Source: Rhodamnia argentea (lineage: Eukaryota > Streptophyta > Magnoliopsida > Myrtales > Myrtaceae). From it: DNA of 64,000 nucleotides. The DNA lies in NCBI RefSeq assembly GCF_020921035.1, contig NC_063154.1:186001-250000 (forward strand), written 5' to 3'. Every line of letters starts with the position of its first letter. Position 1 is the stretch's first letter. Below, piece after piece: positions 47,701-60,465 of the stretch. The notes below the pieces were generated by a model that saw only the letters and a program-made list of their open reading frames with translations, was not told the origin of the DNA and did not search any database. The position numbers were made by a program, and so were the translations under genes.

Positions 47701-48096
47701 TATGGATCGCTATGACTATATATATGGGTCTTCGAACTTTTGCTGGTATATGGAGGCATGATTTCCTTCTTTTTTGACATTTTCCCGATGAAATATGTCA
47801 TCTCTATCTTATTACAAGAATTTCCACCTCAATGGACCATTTTGCCTTATACCTGTTGTGGAGAAGTTTGATGATTAAGCACCTTACTGTTTGGAATCAA
47901 TTTATCAACCCGAAGCGTGACGCTCTTTACCATAATCCACTAGCTAGTATTATAGAGTGGTCATCCTCGCAAGGATAACTTTCATGAGCATGTGAAAATA
48001 ACGATTTTGCTTTGTTTGATGCGGCTTTGTAGAATGGGAACTGGAACTGGACCATGGCGCTTTCTCAGGGGAGGACTTCTTCCACAACATTTATGA
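44711..48096 (+). pseudogene. 5'-truncated MATE transporter pseudogene (citrate/FRD3 type)
   Basis: Tandem partial copy of the gene at 51211-58079, in the same order with introns kept, so copied as DNA and not as RNA. It begins inside the intron before exon 6. Exon remnants are 45085-45175, 45333-45433, 45721-45883, 46555-46626, 47242-47358, 47442-47537, 47638-47755 and 48033-48096. Damage against the intact copy: CAG to TAG across the 45175/45333 junction, a 1-nt loss in the 45721 exon with GGACAG turned to GGATAG, an acceptor AG changed to GG before 46555, a TAG at 46624-46626, a donor GC turned to AC after 47537, 4 nt lost in the 47638 exon, and a donor GT turned to GC after 47755. It also lacks exons 1-5. 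It cannot make a transporter. Confidence 0.9.
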
Positions 48097-51000
48097 TTGT
48101 AGAGTAGCGATCCCCACTTCCACAACTCATGTGCTTTTTCATAATTTCCCTAGTGGCCATAGATCTCTTACATTACACAGCTTCCTTCCTACCCGGTTGT
48201 TTTCCTAGTTTACCTGCTCAATAAGTTGTTATATACATATGTTCTCAATCTCTCTCTTTTAAGTCGGAGTTGTCTGAGATGAAGACTGGGCATGCCTGGC
48301 TCGTCTTGACCATTGAGAAGTTGACTAAAGGAAAGTTGTGTTTGGCCTATGTGTGGTACGCATTGGCGCTTTATCAGAAACTGAAGATAGAACTAGCCTC
48401 CTTACCTTGAACATGGATTCTCTCTGTTCAAGTTCGGATAATTCGACACCTTGAATTTACCCAATAAGAACGCACCTACCTGAGAATCACGTTAGATGTC
48501 CGACTACAGCAACTGAAGCAACTTTTTCTAAGGAAAATTTAGATTTCGTCATAACCTTGAATTTCCATCTATAGTGAGATCCACACATTTACTAATTGGA
48601 CAGAATAAACAGCACAGCATATTTAAATGCACAGACATGATGTGAAAGTTCAGGGACGTTTACTCTTCACAGCAAATTGGAATCTCAATGCCGAATCACT
48701 CTCTCTGGCGGTATAGTAAATTCTCCCAGCAGGATTTTACTCCTAATTTACCTCATAATCACAAAGGATCTACTCATTGGTGCGTGTAATTGAATTCCAA
48801 TTTGCTATAGCTAACTGCAGCGTGTTAACGTCGCAAGTAAAAGAGCTTTGGATGAAGTCGATGAAAAATGCAAATAAGCTTACCCGATCATTTTGTTCTT
48901 GAAGTGCATGGTGTAGACGAATTGCAGGAGTGCCATAAAAGGCTGCATTAGCCGAATCTCTTATTTATCACCGTTTGGGCTTACTAAAGTTGTAAGATAT
49001 CCACACGCGCAAGCACAAGCACAAGCACAACCTGGGAACGCTTTCCCTTCTGTGTCGTTTGCTATTTGGGGCATGTTATGCTCCCAGCGGTTTCCAGACA
49101 TGAATAAGATTGACAGAGTGGATGCATGATTTCCTGCGATTGACATAAAAACCAGACTACTTTAAAGGCATTATTCAATCATGTTAGCTAACAACGTACG
49201 TCCGATGGCATCAAAATTACCTTGAAACTAGCCATCAACGCAGGTTATAATATGTTGTACATGAATTTGGTCTTTTTCGTGTTACATGCCAGTCGTGAAC
49301 TAATAAAATTTATTCTCTTCCATATAAATCAAACACGGAAAAATGGCTTGTCTATTTGTACCTTTACGATTTTCTAAGATAATACTCCAAGAATGCATTG
49401 TACACACTCACATATATATGCATATCTTTTTAAAATGCGACGGTGAGATTTGGAGGCCATTTCTTTGTATCGTAGCTAGCTAAAGAGAAATCGTTCTTAA
49501 AGAGCGTTGTAGTCATAGGAAGCTCACCATGCATTTGCTGGGGAACCAAACAAGAGTGGAAGTTTCTCCGTGGTTTCGGCCATGAACTGTGTCGGGGCTA
49601 CGCGCATGAGTTCAGACAACTTTTTCGCGAATCTCTGGTTTTATTTTATGATCACGCTCAGGGTTGGGTAGGCCACACGTCCGAGGTGGTTGAATCATAT
49701 CCGCGGATCCAAATACATTCCCATTCCGGGAAAATGCTACAATATTGCTGCCAAACTCGGACGAATTTCATTCCGCGGAATAGACTTCTGGTACCACTTC
49801 TTTTTTTATACGGTAATGCGATTGTTGCTGGGGCAGTTCTTACCCGGCACAGGTTTACACGATCCCACAGATAATTAGGTGGGCTAAGTTGGCCCCGCTT
49901 TTCAGATTCTTTTGCCTCCGCCTTCAGTTGCTTCTTGCTTCTTAGGAAAATCCTAAAATTCTTCTAGAGATATATAAGATATTTCCCCAAACATCCACCT
50001 CACCGTCAGTTTCTCCGTTTTTCTTGCTTTGTTTTCAGCCTTTTTTTTTTGGACGGAATCCCAGGCATCGGGGCGAATAGCATGAGTTTCTTTTTTTAGT
50101 CTTTTTTAAAAGCACCATTCGAGCAGTCATCTTGGGGAGGGGGAAGCTGGGGGAATCTTGTCTGAATAGTAACGTCTGTTCATCCATGGACAGAGGTCCT
50201 TTTTAAACTTTTCTCCAAAGCGTGAGTTGGACTTGGACTTGAACACTGCGGTGTTGTATGACTAGGGGAATATGGGACCGAGGGAGGTTGCATCGCTTTT
50301 TGTATCCTTGTACGGACGTCGAGCCGTCTGATATCTTTCTTATATTAATACTCCTGACTTTTGTCGCTTCACCCGAAAAAGAACCAAGCTTTGTCGTGCT
50401 TGATATCTGCCCATCTCGATGCCATCGCTTGTTATCTCATGCTCTGAATCTGGCCAACCTCAGTGTGACACGCAAACACTAAATAGGTCGGTTTGTCCGT
50501 TCATGTACCTTCATCTGTCCTATTAACTAGCCTGTGGAATGTTTGCTATTCATCCATAAATAAATACGTGATAAATAATCTCCTTGCGCTCCCTTTGTTT
50601 GACTTGCTTATCATCTGGGTCTCTGAATGTTCACATACAAACATGCCGCAAAATTCCACACAAAATGGCGCTATTTGGTAGACAAAGTGGAAAGACCCTT
50701 GTGACTGATGTCTTCTTCTCAAGAGCTGAGGGAGGTTCTAACTGTCATCAATGCTGGGGGTGGTTGTGTTTATAGCGACTCTGATCTTATGCATGTCTCA
50801 TTGTGTCCACTTCACCGTCTCCCCGTTTTTGAGAGGTACGGACTTCGGTACACTCCGCTAGAGTTCCTTGCCATGAAAGTCCATCGTAAACTCTCTGTCG
50901 TTTTGTGCTCACCTGCTGTCTTTCTTGTCACTCAACTACTGGTCACCGAATCGGACACTAGAATGTCATATATGTACTTCTTACATTATTTGATTGGACG

Positions 51001-51210
51001 TACTTCTCTGGAGTTTTTAGTGTTTCAGTTGTTTCTTTCTCATCCAAATCTGGAGCTTGCTACACTCTGCAGATAATGAACACTAGAAACCGATCACTTG
51101 ATTGCGGTGCATCAAGAGCAACACTATCTTGGACGGCAGCAGCCTGGTTGAATTTGTTAGATTTAGAACTTTGGCAGATTACAGCTCAAGTTCATTTTCC
51201 TTAGAATATC
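48097..51210. other. Intergenic DNA and promoter of the intact MATE gene
   Basis: 48.1-49.05 kb resembles 58.08-59.0 kb, including the GCACAA run at 48996-49026, so the duplicated unit extends past the gene end. The rest to 51.2 kb has no gene; a short frame at 49690-49878 has no family features. A 5'UTR exon could lie here but is not clear. Confidence 0.5.
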
Positions 51211-54200
51211 ATGGCTGAGGACTCCAATGCTCACGTTGCTGACGGTATCATTGAGGACAACAGTGATCCAAATACTCTAGAGGGCATGCTCGAAGGCAAC
51301 GATCAACATGATCTTGTGGGCATGATAGAGGAAAGTGACCAGGATCTATTGAGAAGCCAATGGAAAATTCCGATCTCTGTCTTCTTCAGAGATGCAAGGT
51401 AAGGCTACTCTGGCTGCATCTTTCAACAGCCAACACTAAGGCTAGTTATGATTTCTCAATTACACTCTCCCGAATGCTCAGTGCAAGATTTCAATTAGCA
51501 TTGACAAGATTTCATCTTTCACGATACCAATTATCTTGGATATTCATTCATGTAATGCTTGCTTGACGAAAGTCAAATGAAGTGCAGAAATGAATTAGCT
51601 TGCCAATCAACTCAACGACATGATGTCAAACGTTTCACTCTTTACTAAAGTCTGCCATGGGGTCTTAATTGTTCAAATCACGTCACGACACAAATAAGTT
51701 GGATGAGATGTACCTCAGCTCTTCTTTAATACTAAACAATGGATTGCAGGCATGTATTCAAAATGGATGAACTTGGTCGAGAGATATTGAGGATCGCTTT
51801 TCCCGCCGCCTTGGCTTTGGCTGACGACCCTGTCGCTTCCTTAATTGACACTGCATTCATTGGTCGTTTGGGTATGATGATCAAGTCTATGCTTTTTCAC
51901 TTGAAGACTAGGCGGGTTGCTATTGTGATTTGTTGGATTCCATAATCTATAGCATGTCATGGTTTTGTATGATCATATTCATAGTTATCATAGAAGTCCA
52001 AGAACATGAAAAGTTTAAGCTAGTAGGAGCTCCGGGTTTCTATTGTTCCAAAACTTGATTACGAGGTTAGACCGATCAATTGAGTTTTTAACAGGGTTTT
52101 GCAATGGGAGTATTTCTTATAACAACTTTGATTGCCACGCTGGATAGCATGCAAATGCTTTTGGTATGATAAGGATTTTAGAATTTTCTGTGGATGAATT
52201 CTCTTGAGTCTGTCTTGCATTCCTAATGTCGAACATGTGGTGAATAGATGGCTGGTTTTGCCGATTTATCTACGGTTATGTGGATGAGTTCCTATGACGG
52301 CCACTTTAGAAACACTAGTTTCCAATCTGCATAGGACAATGATTCATTATACTTGTCTCTAGATGTCAAGAGGTGTGATAATTAGACAGACGCTATTTTT
52401 TATGGGAACTTTGTCATGTGCAGGTCCAGTGGAGCTTGCAGCTGTAGGAGTTTCTATTGCTATTTTTAATCAAGCTTCGAAGATTACCATATTCCCTCTA
52501 GTCAGTATAACAACTTCATTTGTCGCCGAAGAAGAAACTGCTGGAAAAAAATGTGCTGACTTGGAAGAAGATGACAACCCTAAGAAATGCTCAACTAAGA
52601 ACATAGAAATGAAAGAGTTGATGCCTGATGATGAAATGCTTGAGAAATTGGAAAGGGGTTCCACCAACAGCTGTGAAGTAAAAGATTTAGTTCCAGCAGA
52701 AGGTACTTTATCTCTGAAATTGTATGTCTTGACTCATGCCACAAGCTAAGCTAATCGCCATTTATTGAAAATATTTAAATATTAAATCAACCCTTCCTCT
52801 AACAGTTTAAGCTTTTAGAACAAAATTTTTATTAGATAACTATTATAAGATAACGTCCCAATCAAGATATGTAAAATCAATGGGAGATATATGTGTAATA
52901 TACGTGCAATATACGTGCAATTTTCAGAGATATAAATGATCAATAGAAATATCATAATTAGTTATGATATAGAAAAATATCATATGGAAAGTGCTCAATA
53001 TCTGTAACTTCAAGCAGACCTCGGGTAGAAAAGGAACAGGAATAAAAATGAGCTCCAGATGTCAAACAATGCAGTGAGATTGGCTCCATGTCCTATCTCA
53101 AAAGCTGAATGAGTCCATCCGAAACCATTTTTCCCCTTTTTATTTTAATTTGGGGATGAAGTAAAAGTTTACATGCCACCCCCTTCCCCAAAAAAAGGTA
53201 ATCTCCACAACAAATACAGGTGTTGGACAACAAATACAGGTGTTGGTAATGTTAATTCTTTCCCATCTCATGTTGTTAGTTTCACTAATTAATCGAAAGG
53301 CTTGTCGAGATATAAAGTCTCTATTAACTGTGCTTTTGGTTGACCAGATTTTATTGCAACTACATGTAAGTCTCCTCCAATAATCAGTAGCAAAACAAAT
53401 AAAGCCAAATTGAGCAAGGAAAGGCGACATATCCCTTCCGCGTCTACGGCACTAGTAATTGGCGGGATCCTTGGTATCTTACAAACATTGTTTCTTATAT
53501 TTGGTGCTAAAGCACTCCTGGCTCTTATGGGTGTGAAATCTGTAAGTCAATTTTATTATATCTTTTGCTAAAAAAATTTAACTGCTAAAAATTCTCCTAA
53601 TTTTTATGGGTGCAAAGTTCTATCTGTTTGATATAACATATGACATACAAAACGTGCACTATACCTTCCAAAGGTTCCAACTCTTAATATGGCTCCATGA
53701 GGGGACGCGATAGATTTAGATTTGAACCCCCATACCGGGAGAACCTTTGCAGCCCTACCTATAGGCAACAAAGCGCCAAAGCTGCAATAATCGAAAACAG
53801 ACTACATAGTGGAAAACGCTTGTCATAATTTGTCTGTCAGATAAGCCTGCTCAGATGGACATATAACAACGAAACATAAGTTGATCATGCCAATTACTCA
53901 TTTTTCTTTTGTACTATAAGGTTAGTAGTAGCAACATTATTGACCCTAGGTCTCGCTATTTTAGTTTTCCGTTTGCTACATGATCAATTGCTTTTCGAGT
54001 AACATTCAACTTGAGAATCTAATCTTATGACTAAGCTAGTAATGACTAGCATTGTCTTGACATTATTTTAACTAATTGCATGTGTTGCTTGTTTGGACAG
54101 GGGTCTCCTATGCTAACCCCTGCTATAAGATACTTGACATTAAGATCACTAGGGGCTCCTGCCGTTCTTCTTTCTTTGGCAATGCAAGGCGTGTTTCGAG

Positions 54201-57200
54201 GTTTCAAGGATACCAAAACTCCTCTCTATGCCACTGGTATGAGAGATAATATCCCTATTCTTTCTCAAAACTTCCGTATCCAACTATTGTGTCAAAATGG
54301 TAAATCTACATTTAAATGATTTAATTTATTGTGGATTATTTTATTTTCTTAAGAACTTAATCTCTGCAGAAATGGGCTCACAGTGTGTGTGTGTCTATAT
54401 ATATATATATATATCATAATTTTTCTTAAAACTTCACGTTATGTGTAAATCAAGTCTTGTACGTGAAATTTATATCAACTAGATGAATGAAGTGTCAGAA
54501 TGTGAAATCCAATCATAATATTTGATACAAGGTTCGACAAGGAGAAATCACCTTTGGGCCAATGAGACAGAAAAAAACAATATTGTTGATCGATTAGAGC
54601 TGTTCCATTGGAGCTTCAAAGCATCAGATTTTCCAATTTCTTTAAAGTCTAAGCGGGAGGAAGAGTGCTTTTCTGGACAAATTTGCCAACTGACAGTCAT
54701 AACTTACATAACTTAGACTTTAACTTTGCGTTGTGAAAGTTAACAATTCCATTAGCAGTAAGTTATGTTATATTTGCCTATTTCTTTCTCAGTTCACATG
54801 ACTGGATTATAGGATGATATGTCTTGTCAAAACGTGCAGTTTCTGTCCCAGATAAGGTTGTTGCAAGTCCATCTTCGATTTAACTTATGCCAGGAGGATA
54901 AAAAGATAGTTAATGTTTTGAGTTAGGATATATAATACAATAGGAGGGTCTAGAGATTTCCCATCTTGCATTTTACAAAATTATCGTTTTGTAGGGTATG
55001 CTGTTGTTTCATAACTACACTGAAGTTAGTGGTTTTTGTGGCTTCGTAAACTAGAACTATGTTTATTCCCGGTAGTGGTTTGATTGCTTATTTGATTGGT
55101 TAATAACAGTTGCAGGAGATTTCACCAATATTGTCCTAGATCCAATACTTATCTTTGTCTGCCATTTGGGCGTCAGTGGTGCTGCAATTGCGCATGTTCT
55201 TTCTCAGTAAGTAGTGCCATCAATCCATAATTTTCTTTAGTTTGTACTTATCTCCCGAAGTTACATTGATTCATATATTCATATGCCAGTCATAATTTCT
55301 TAAAGAATTGACAATCGACCATATTCTCTATTTTTATAAATTTTCTTGATTTTGGCAGGTACTTAATATCTCTTATTCTTCTATGGAGGCTGATGAAACA
55401 AGTTGATCTCTTACCTCCGAATCGTAAAGATTTACAGTTTCGCCGATTCTTAAAGAATGGTAAGTGAATATTCCTGCATGAGCAAATGCCTGGATACATG
55501 TATCAATTAAACAACTTTATTGCTTGGTCTTCCTCCTCCTTTCAACAAAGGGAGTAGAGTTGCCCTTTAGGTTCTACATTTGTCTAATATGAATACTAAT
55601 AATTTATTTGTTCATAGTTTTACAATCATGTGTTCCCCCAGTGTCATGATATTGAAAAAAGGCTGTCGCAACGAGAAATTTTATTGTCTTTGATGTTTAT
55701 ATTGCTATATACTCTATTCTGAATTATGAGAATATTACTAATTCTAAAGGAATGCTTGTATCCGTTCACAGGACTTCTTTTGTTGGCAAGGGTGATAGCT
55801 GCCACAATCTGTGTTACCCTTGCTGCCTCGATGGCTGCACGGCTGGGTCCAACACCTATGGCTGCATTTCAAATATGCTTGCAGGTTTGGATGACTTCAT
55901 CACTTCTTGCCGATGGTTTGGCTGTTGCTGGACAGGTAAAACTACTTCCTTGAATACTTTGCTAGAAACGAGGAATACTTCCTCATTGTTTGATGCCCTC
56001 ACTGGATCTTTAGGTGAAGCAAAACGATGTACATGAGGCAGTTAGCTTCTTGAACAACAATAAGGAGATCTCTTAGAAGTGTTGTCCGATTTCTTGAAAA
56101 GATGTAGGCCCCCATCTAGAATTTTTTTTTTCTCCCCTGTATACTTTTTAGTTTGATCCAGTTCCGAACTTGCTTTAAAATGGTCATTATCCACTTGAGC
56201 ATATTAGAAAGATCTCAATAGAGGACATAGTGCAGATTGGTATCAAAGACCAGAAAGAGATGAGGAATATTTCAGAGATACCAATCCTGGGCTGAATTTG
56301 TGAACTGAAGTTACTTTTTCAGTGCTAGTATAGCACATTTAAAAACATAGAGGAAAGTACTTCAGTCATGAATATTAGAACGCTGAAATGGGAACTTCTC
56401 GGCCATGATTTTCATGATGTTTGATTTAGTAAATAAAGGAAGTACATTCCTTTGAAGTTTTTCTTGTTTGCTACAAGGATTGTGCTATAGCCTCCTCGTA
56501 TGTGCCACTGATTATACCATCGTCCTATATCTTATAACATCCGCCATCAGCCCTGTATCAATCATTATAGAAGTTCTTCTTGATGTTATATTGTGCAATG
56601 TCCTGCAATGCCATTTGTGATCATTGACTAAGATGTCCCTTTTCTACAAATAGGCAATCCTAGCATGTGCATTTGCAGAGAAAGATTATGATAAGGCAAC
56701 TGCAGCTGCGTCTAGGGTATTACAGGTACTTATTTTGATGAAAATTAATGACTTTTCGAATCACCTGATCTTGTGAATTGGAGATTCCCAACAACCAAGA
56801 GAAAAAAGGAAGCACCTGAAATTGCTTAGACTAAATGATAACCAGTAAATGAGCATGAAAAGAAAAAATGTGCGCAAATATTCAACATGGTAGAAAGAAG
56901 CATCATATCCACTTAATCTTATTTTGTTGCATTGTCTCCAAACACACCACATCAAACAAAGCAGTGCAGTACTCCAAGATTCTTTCTGGCCAAACTCACA
57001 TCCATACAGATAACGTGCAGGGAGACACACACATATGGTGCATACCTACTTTTGCATGTGACCATACACATATGTACAAAGTGTGGATTGTAGGGTGGCT
57101 ACCACCCCTATCAATATGTTTCTATGTCTCAGTCAATGTCAAATATCTCATCCTATTAGCTACGCCATACCTAACACTTGCTAGTTGCTAACTAGGCATT

Positions 57201-58079
57201 CTAATTTCACGACTATCAAATCATGCAGATGGGATTTGTTCTCGGACTGGGGCTTGCCGTGTTTGTTGGTGTTGGCCTGAGGCTAGGATCTGGAGTATTC
57301 TCAAGCGATGTCAATGTTCAACATCTCATTTTTGTGGGCATTCCAGTATGTTATTTCAAGTAGCTCAATGTCTTACGGTAAAAGTTTTCTGACATAAATT
57401 GAGTAGATCCTCTTCATGTGCATGACAGTTTGTTGCCGCTACACAACCCATCAATTCCTTGGCTTTTGTCTTCGATGGCGTCAATTTTGGAGCATCGGAT
57501 TTTGCCTACTCTGCATATTCCATGGCAAGCCCCTAAATCTCTGCTACCAAGACTAGATTTATCCAGCTCCCCTTACTTTGAAATATATTGAATATTCTCT
57601 AATAAGTTTCTTTATGTAGGTTTTGGTCTCCATTATTAGCATTGCTTCGGTATTCCTTCTCTCTAAGAGTGACGGTTTTGTTGGAATATGGGTCGCTCTA
57701 ACTATATATATGGGTCTTCGGACTCTTGCTGGTATTTGGAGGTATGATTTCCTTCTTTGGAAATTTTCTAGATGAACTCTTTCATTTCTATCTCATGACA
57801 TGAATTTGCACCTCAATCGACCATTCTGCCTCTATCTGTTGTAGCAAAGTTTGACGAAGAACTAAGTTAAGCAATTAATTGCATAGAATCAATTTACCAG
57901 TCGGAAGCAGAAATCTAATTTCCAGTATTCATTAAGAGTACTATATAGTAGTGATTCCCAGGCTAGGACAATGTTCATGAGCATTTGAAGATACAGTTTT
58001 GCGTTGTTTGATGTGGTTTTGCAGGATGGGGACTGGGACTGGACCTTGGCGCTTTCTCAAGGGAGGACTTCTTCCATAG
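51211..58079 (+). CDS. MATE transporter, FRD3/citrate-efflux type (intact)
   Basis: Plasma-membrane MATE efflux carrier of the group with FRD3 (DTX43), AtMATE (DTX42), HvAACT1 and SbMATE, which release citrate for iron movement or aluminium tolerance. Thirteen coding exons fit in phase: 51211-51398, 51750-51871, 52424-52702, 53348-53541, 54101-54236, 55116-55206, 55359-55459, 55772-55935, 56654-56725, 57229-57345, 57429-57524, 57620-57741 and 58025-58079, giving 578 aa. Hallmarks are GREILRIAFPAALALA, DPVASLIDTAFIGRLG, FNQASKITIFPL, LGAPAVLLSLAMQGVFRGFK (20 residues), ATQPINSLAFV and GASDFAYSAYSM. The N-terminus is long and acidic with GIIED/GMLEG/GMIEE-like repeats, and a charged loop follows FVAEEET, as in FRD3. 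The intron after 57524 has a GC donor. Transport substrate is inferred from family. Confidence 0.9.
53186..53254. repeat. Short tandem duplication in MATE intron 3
   Basis: The string acaacaaatacaggtgttgg occurs twice in a row (about 53207-53226 and 53228-53247). It is intronic, with no known role. Confidence 0.7.
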
Positions 58080-59160
58080 CATTTATGATATCAAACTTAC
58101 CTTGAAACTCTTCTTAGATAGTCCACCCCATTTCTACAACTCGTGTTTGTTAATAATTTCCATAGAGGCCATACATCTCTTACATTACACTTCGTCCTTC
58201 TTACTTGGTGGGTCTCCTAGTTTACCTACTCAGTAATTGGATGTTCTCTCTCTGTGCACGCGAGCACGCGTTCACAATGCGTCCGAGTTGTACAGGATGA
58301 AGCATGGTCATGCCTGCCTTTTTGTTTACCATTTAGAACTTTTTACTGAATGGAAGTTGTTTTCTTGGCGTATGTGTTCTACTCATTAGCGCTTTAGCAG
58401 AAACTGAGGATAGAAATAGGCCTACGTACCTTGAACATGGATGCTCTCTATTCAAGTCCGGATAGTTCGACACCTTGAATCTTCTCAATTAAAAACCCAC
58501 CAAGCAAAGAATGATGTTAGATCTCCGACACCTGACACTGAAACACATTTTCGAAAGAAATTTGGACTTGTCACAATTTTGAATTTCTACCTATAATGAG
58601 ACTCACGCATTAGTTGAAGACGTTTCCTCTTCACAGCAAATTGGAACCTCAACGCTGAATCCCTCTCTCTGATGGTATGATAAATTCTCCCACTAGGATT
58701 ATACTCCTAGTCAACTTCATAATCGCAAAGAATCAACTCTTTGTGCTAGTACTCGAATCCTAATATGCTATATTAGTTAACTGCAGCATGTGAACGTCAC
58801 AAGGGAAAGAAGCCTGGCTGCAATCTGACCGAAGTCGTCATTGAAAAATTCAAATAAGTTTGCCATGATCATTTGCTGTTGAAGTGAATGTATCTGACGA
58901 ATTACACGAGTGCTACAAAGGCTGCACAGTCGAGGCTCTTTATTTTTTTCACCGCTTGGACTTACTAAACATGTCACATATCTACAAGCACAAGCACAAC
59001 CTGGGATCGTGCTCCCTCTTTCCTACTCGTACTCGGGCGACAAAACCGTCTCAAGCCTTTCAAATTAAAACAAAAGGAGAGAAGAGAAGAAAACAAAGCA
59101 AAAATCCCTGAAGGGAAGGCAACTTCATGCATTGCGTGCATGCAAAAGTGCTCCGCGTTG
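58080..59160. other. 3' flank of the MATE gene
   Basis: Matches the flank of the MATE pseudogene (48.1-49.05 kb) up to 'gcacaagcacaacctggga' (58985-59003 against 49014-49032), which marks the right end of the duplicated unit. No gene seen. Confidence 0.55.
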
Positions 59161-60465
59161 CTAATCGGAAGTGGATTTATGGTGTTTGCGACCTCCTTCG
59201 ACCAAGCTCTTCACCATCTGCTTTAATCCCTTCTTTTTACGACCCTTCTTCTGAGACTTGCCTTGTATCGTCTTCCTCTCCGCCACCAACTCCTCCTCCA
59301 CCTGCAAACATAGCTGACCAAACATAACGCAATTAAGTTTGTACTTCATCGTCGATATCATAAAAACGGAGACTGCCAAGACATACCTTGTGGAGACGGA
59401 CCTCTAAATGATGGAGCCTCTCAACGAGACTGCCTTTGGCCTCGGTCTCCACCATCACATGGTCAAGCGGACGACAGTACTTCTCCAGACTCTCTGGAGA
59501 GAAGTCAACGGACGAGGCGTGCCCTTCACTGGTCAGAGTCCCGCTTGATGGGGTTGACGCACCAGATGAGCTCTTTGTGAATGATCTGCTACACCCTCCA
59601 ATCTCCTCCAGTTGCTTTATCTATACTTGTCATTGAGAGAACAGGAAATACAAAGACAGATCACTATGCTGTGCCAAGTATTTCCCCTTCATTTCGCATA
59701 GGAAATTTAATCCCATCAAACCTTGAAATGAGTTCTCTCATGGAATAATCCAACTCACTGAATTGAAAGAGGTAATATGAGTAATTTTCTAATGTATTGA
59801 CGTCATATCTTTACTATGTGATGACAGCTAACTATTGTCCTCTTAAAGGATGAGAGAAGGAATTATCGACAATTAATCAGTTCATTCCAATTTAGCTTAT
59901 ATGCAAGATGCCAAGTTAGATGATAACAAGCCCCTCATAATAGCATACTAACACTGCAAAAATATCAACTGTACATCGTTTCCCTGTTTCATGTTAAATT
60001 GAATAACAAGCCCCTACCGCCTGTAGCCGGAGACAAAATGGCATACTAACACAGTGAATATGACGTGTACAAACCCACATAGATGGACCTCTTTTCGTAT
60101 TCTAATCTGTCTAAACTTGCCATATTAACTGATAAAGTTAACTGCAAATAAATCTTTACAAGTCACTTTTGGTTGCAAATTCGTGGCTTTTCTTCTGATC
60201 TCTACATGCTTATATGTACTCAATCCACACAATAGCTAATTAGACCTTCCTTTTCAAATTATGCTACTCACGGAAACAAATAACACCCAAGCGTAGTTTA
60301 GGCTGTTGGCTTCTGAAACTACACAACAGGAGCATTTCAAGGCAGAGAAAAATCCTACCGTATTATACATATGTATTTGGGAAAAAGAGATCACTTCTCG
60401 GTTCAACATACCATGTTGTCCAAGCGATCAATGCGAGAGATTATCGGTTCCTCCATTAGTGCCAT
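59161..60465 (-). CDS. Small conserved plant protein of unknown function, three exons
   Basis: Reconstructed from splice sites; the exons are too short to show as long frames. Exon 1 is 60412-60465 (18 codons), exon 2 is 59387-59620 (78 codons) and exon 3 is 59161-59301 (46 codons plus stop), all phase 0, giving 142 aa. Donors are ATG|GTATG and AAG|GTATG; acceptors are TATAG and TTTGCAG. The order is MALMEEPIISRIDRLDNM, then KQLEEIGG, a Ser/Thr-rich part (SSSGASTPSSGTLTS), ESLEKYCRPLDHVMVETEAK (20 residues), a short coiled coil LVERLHHLEVRLHK..VEEELVAERK, and a basic tail (KKGRKKKGLKQMVKSLVEGG). I recall proteins of this plan in many land plants, without a known job. The coiled coil suggests pairing with itself or a partner. 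Confidence 0.8.

Noticed and set aside
49690-49878. 62-aa frame with aromatic-rich composition
   Set aside because: No family match, no splice partners, and it lies in the presumed MATE promoter.
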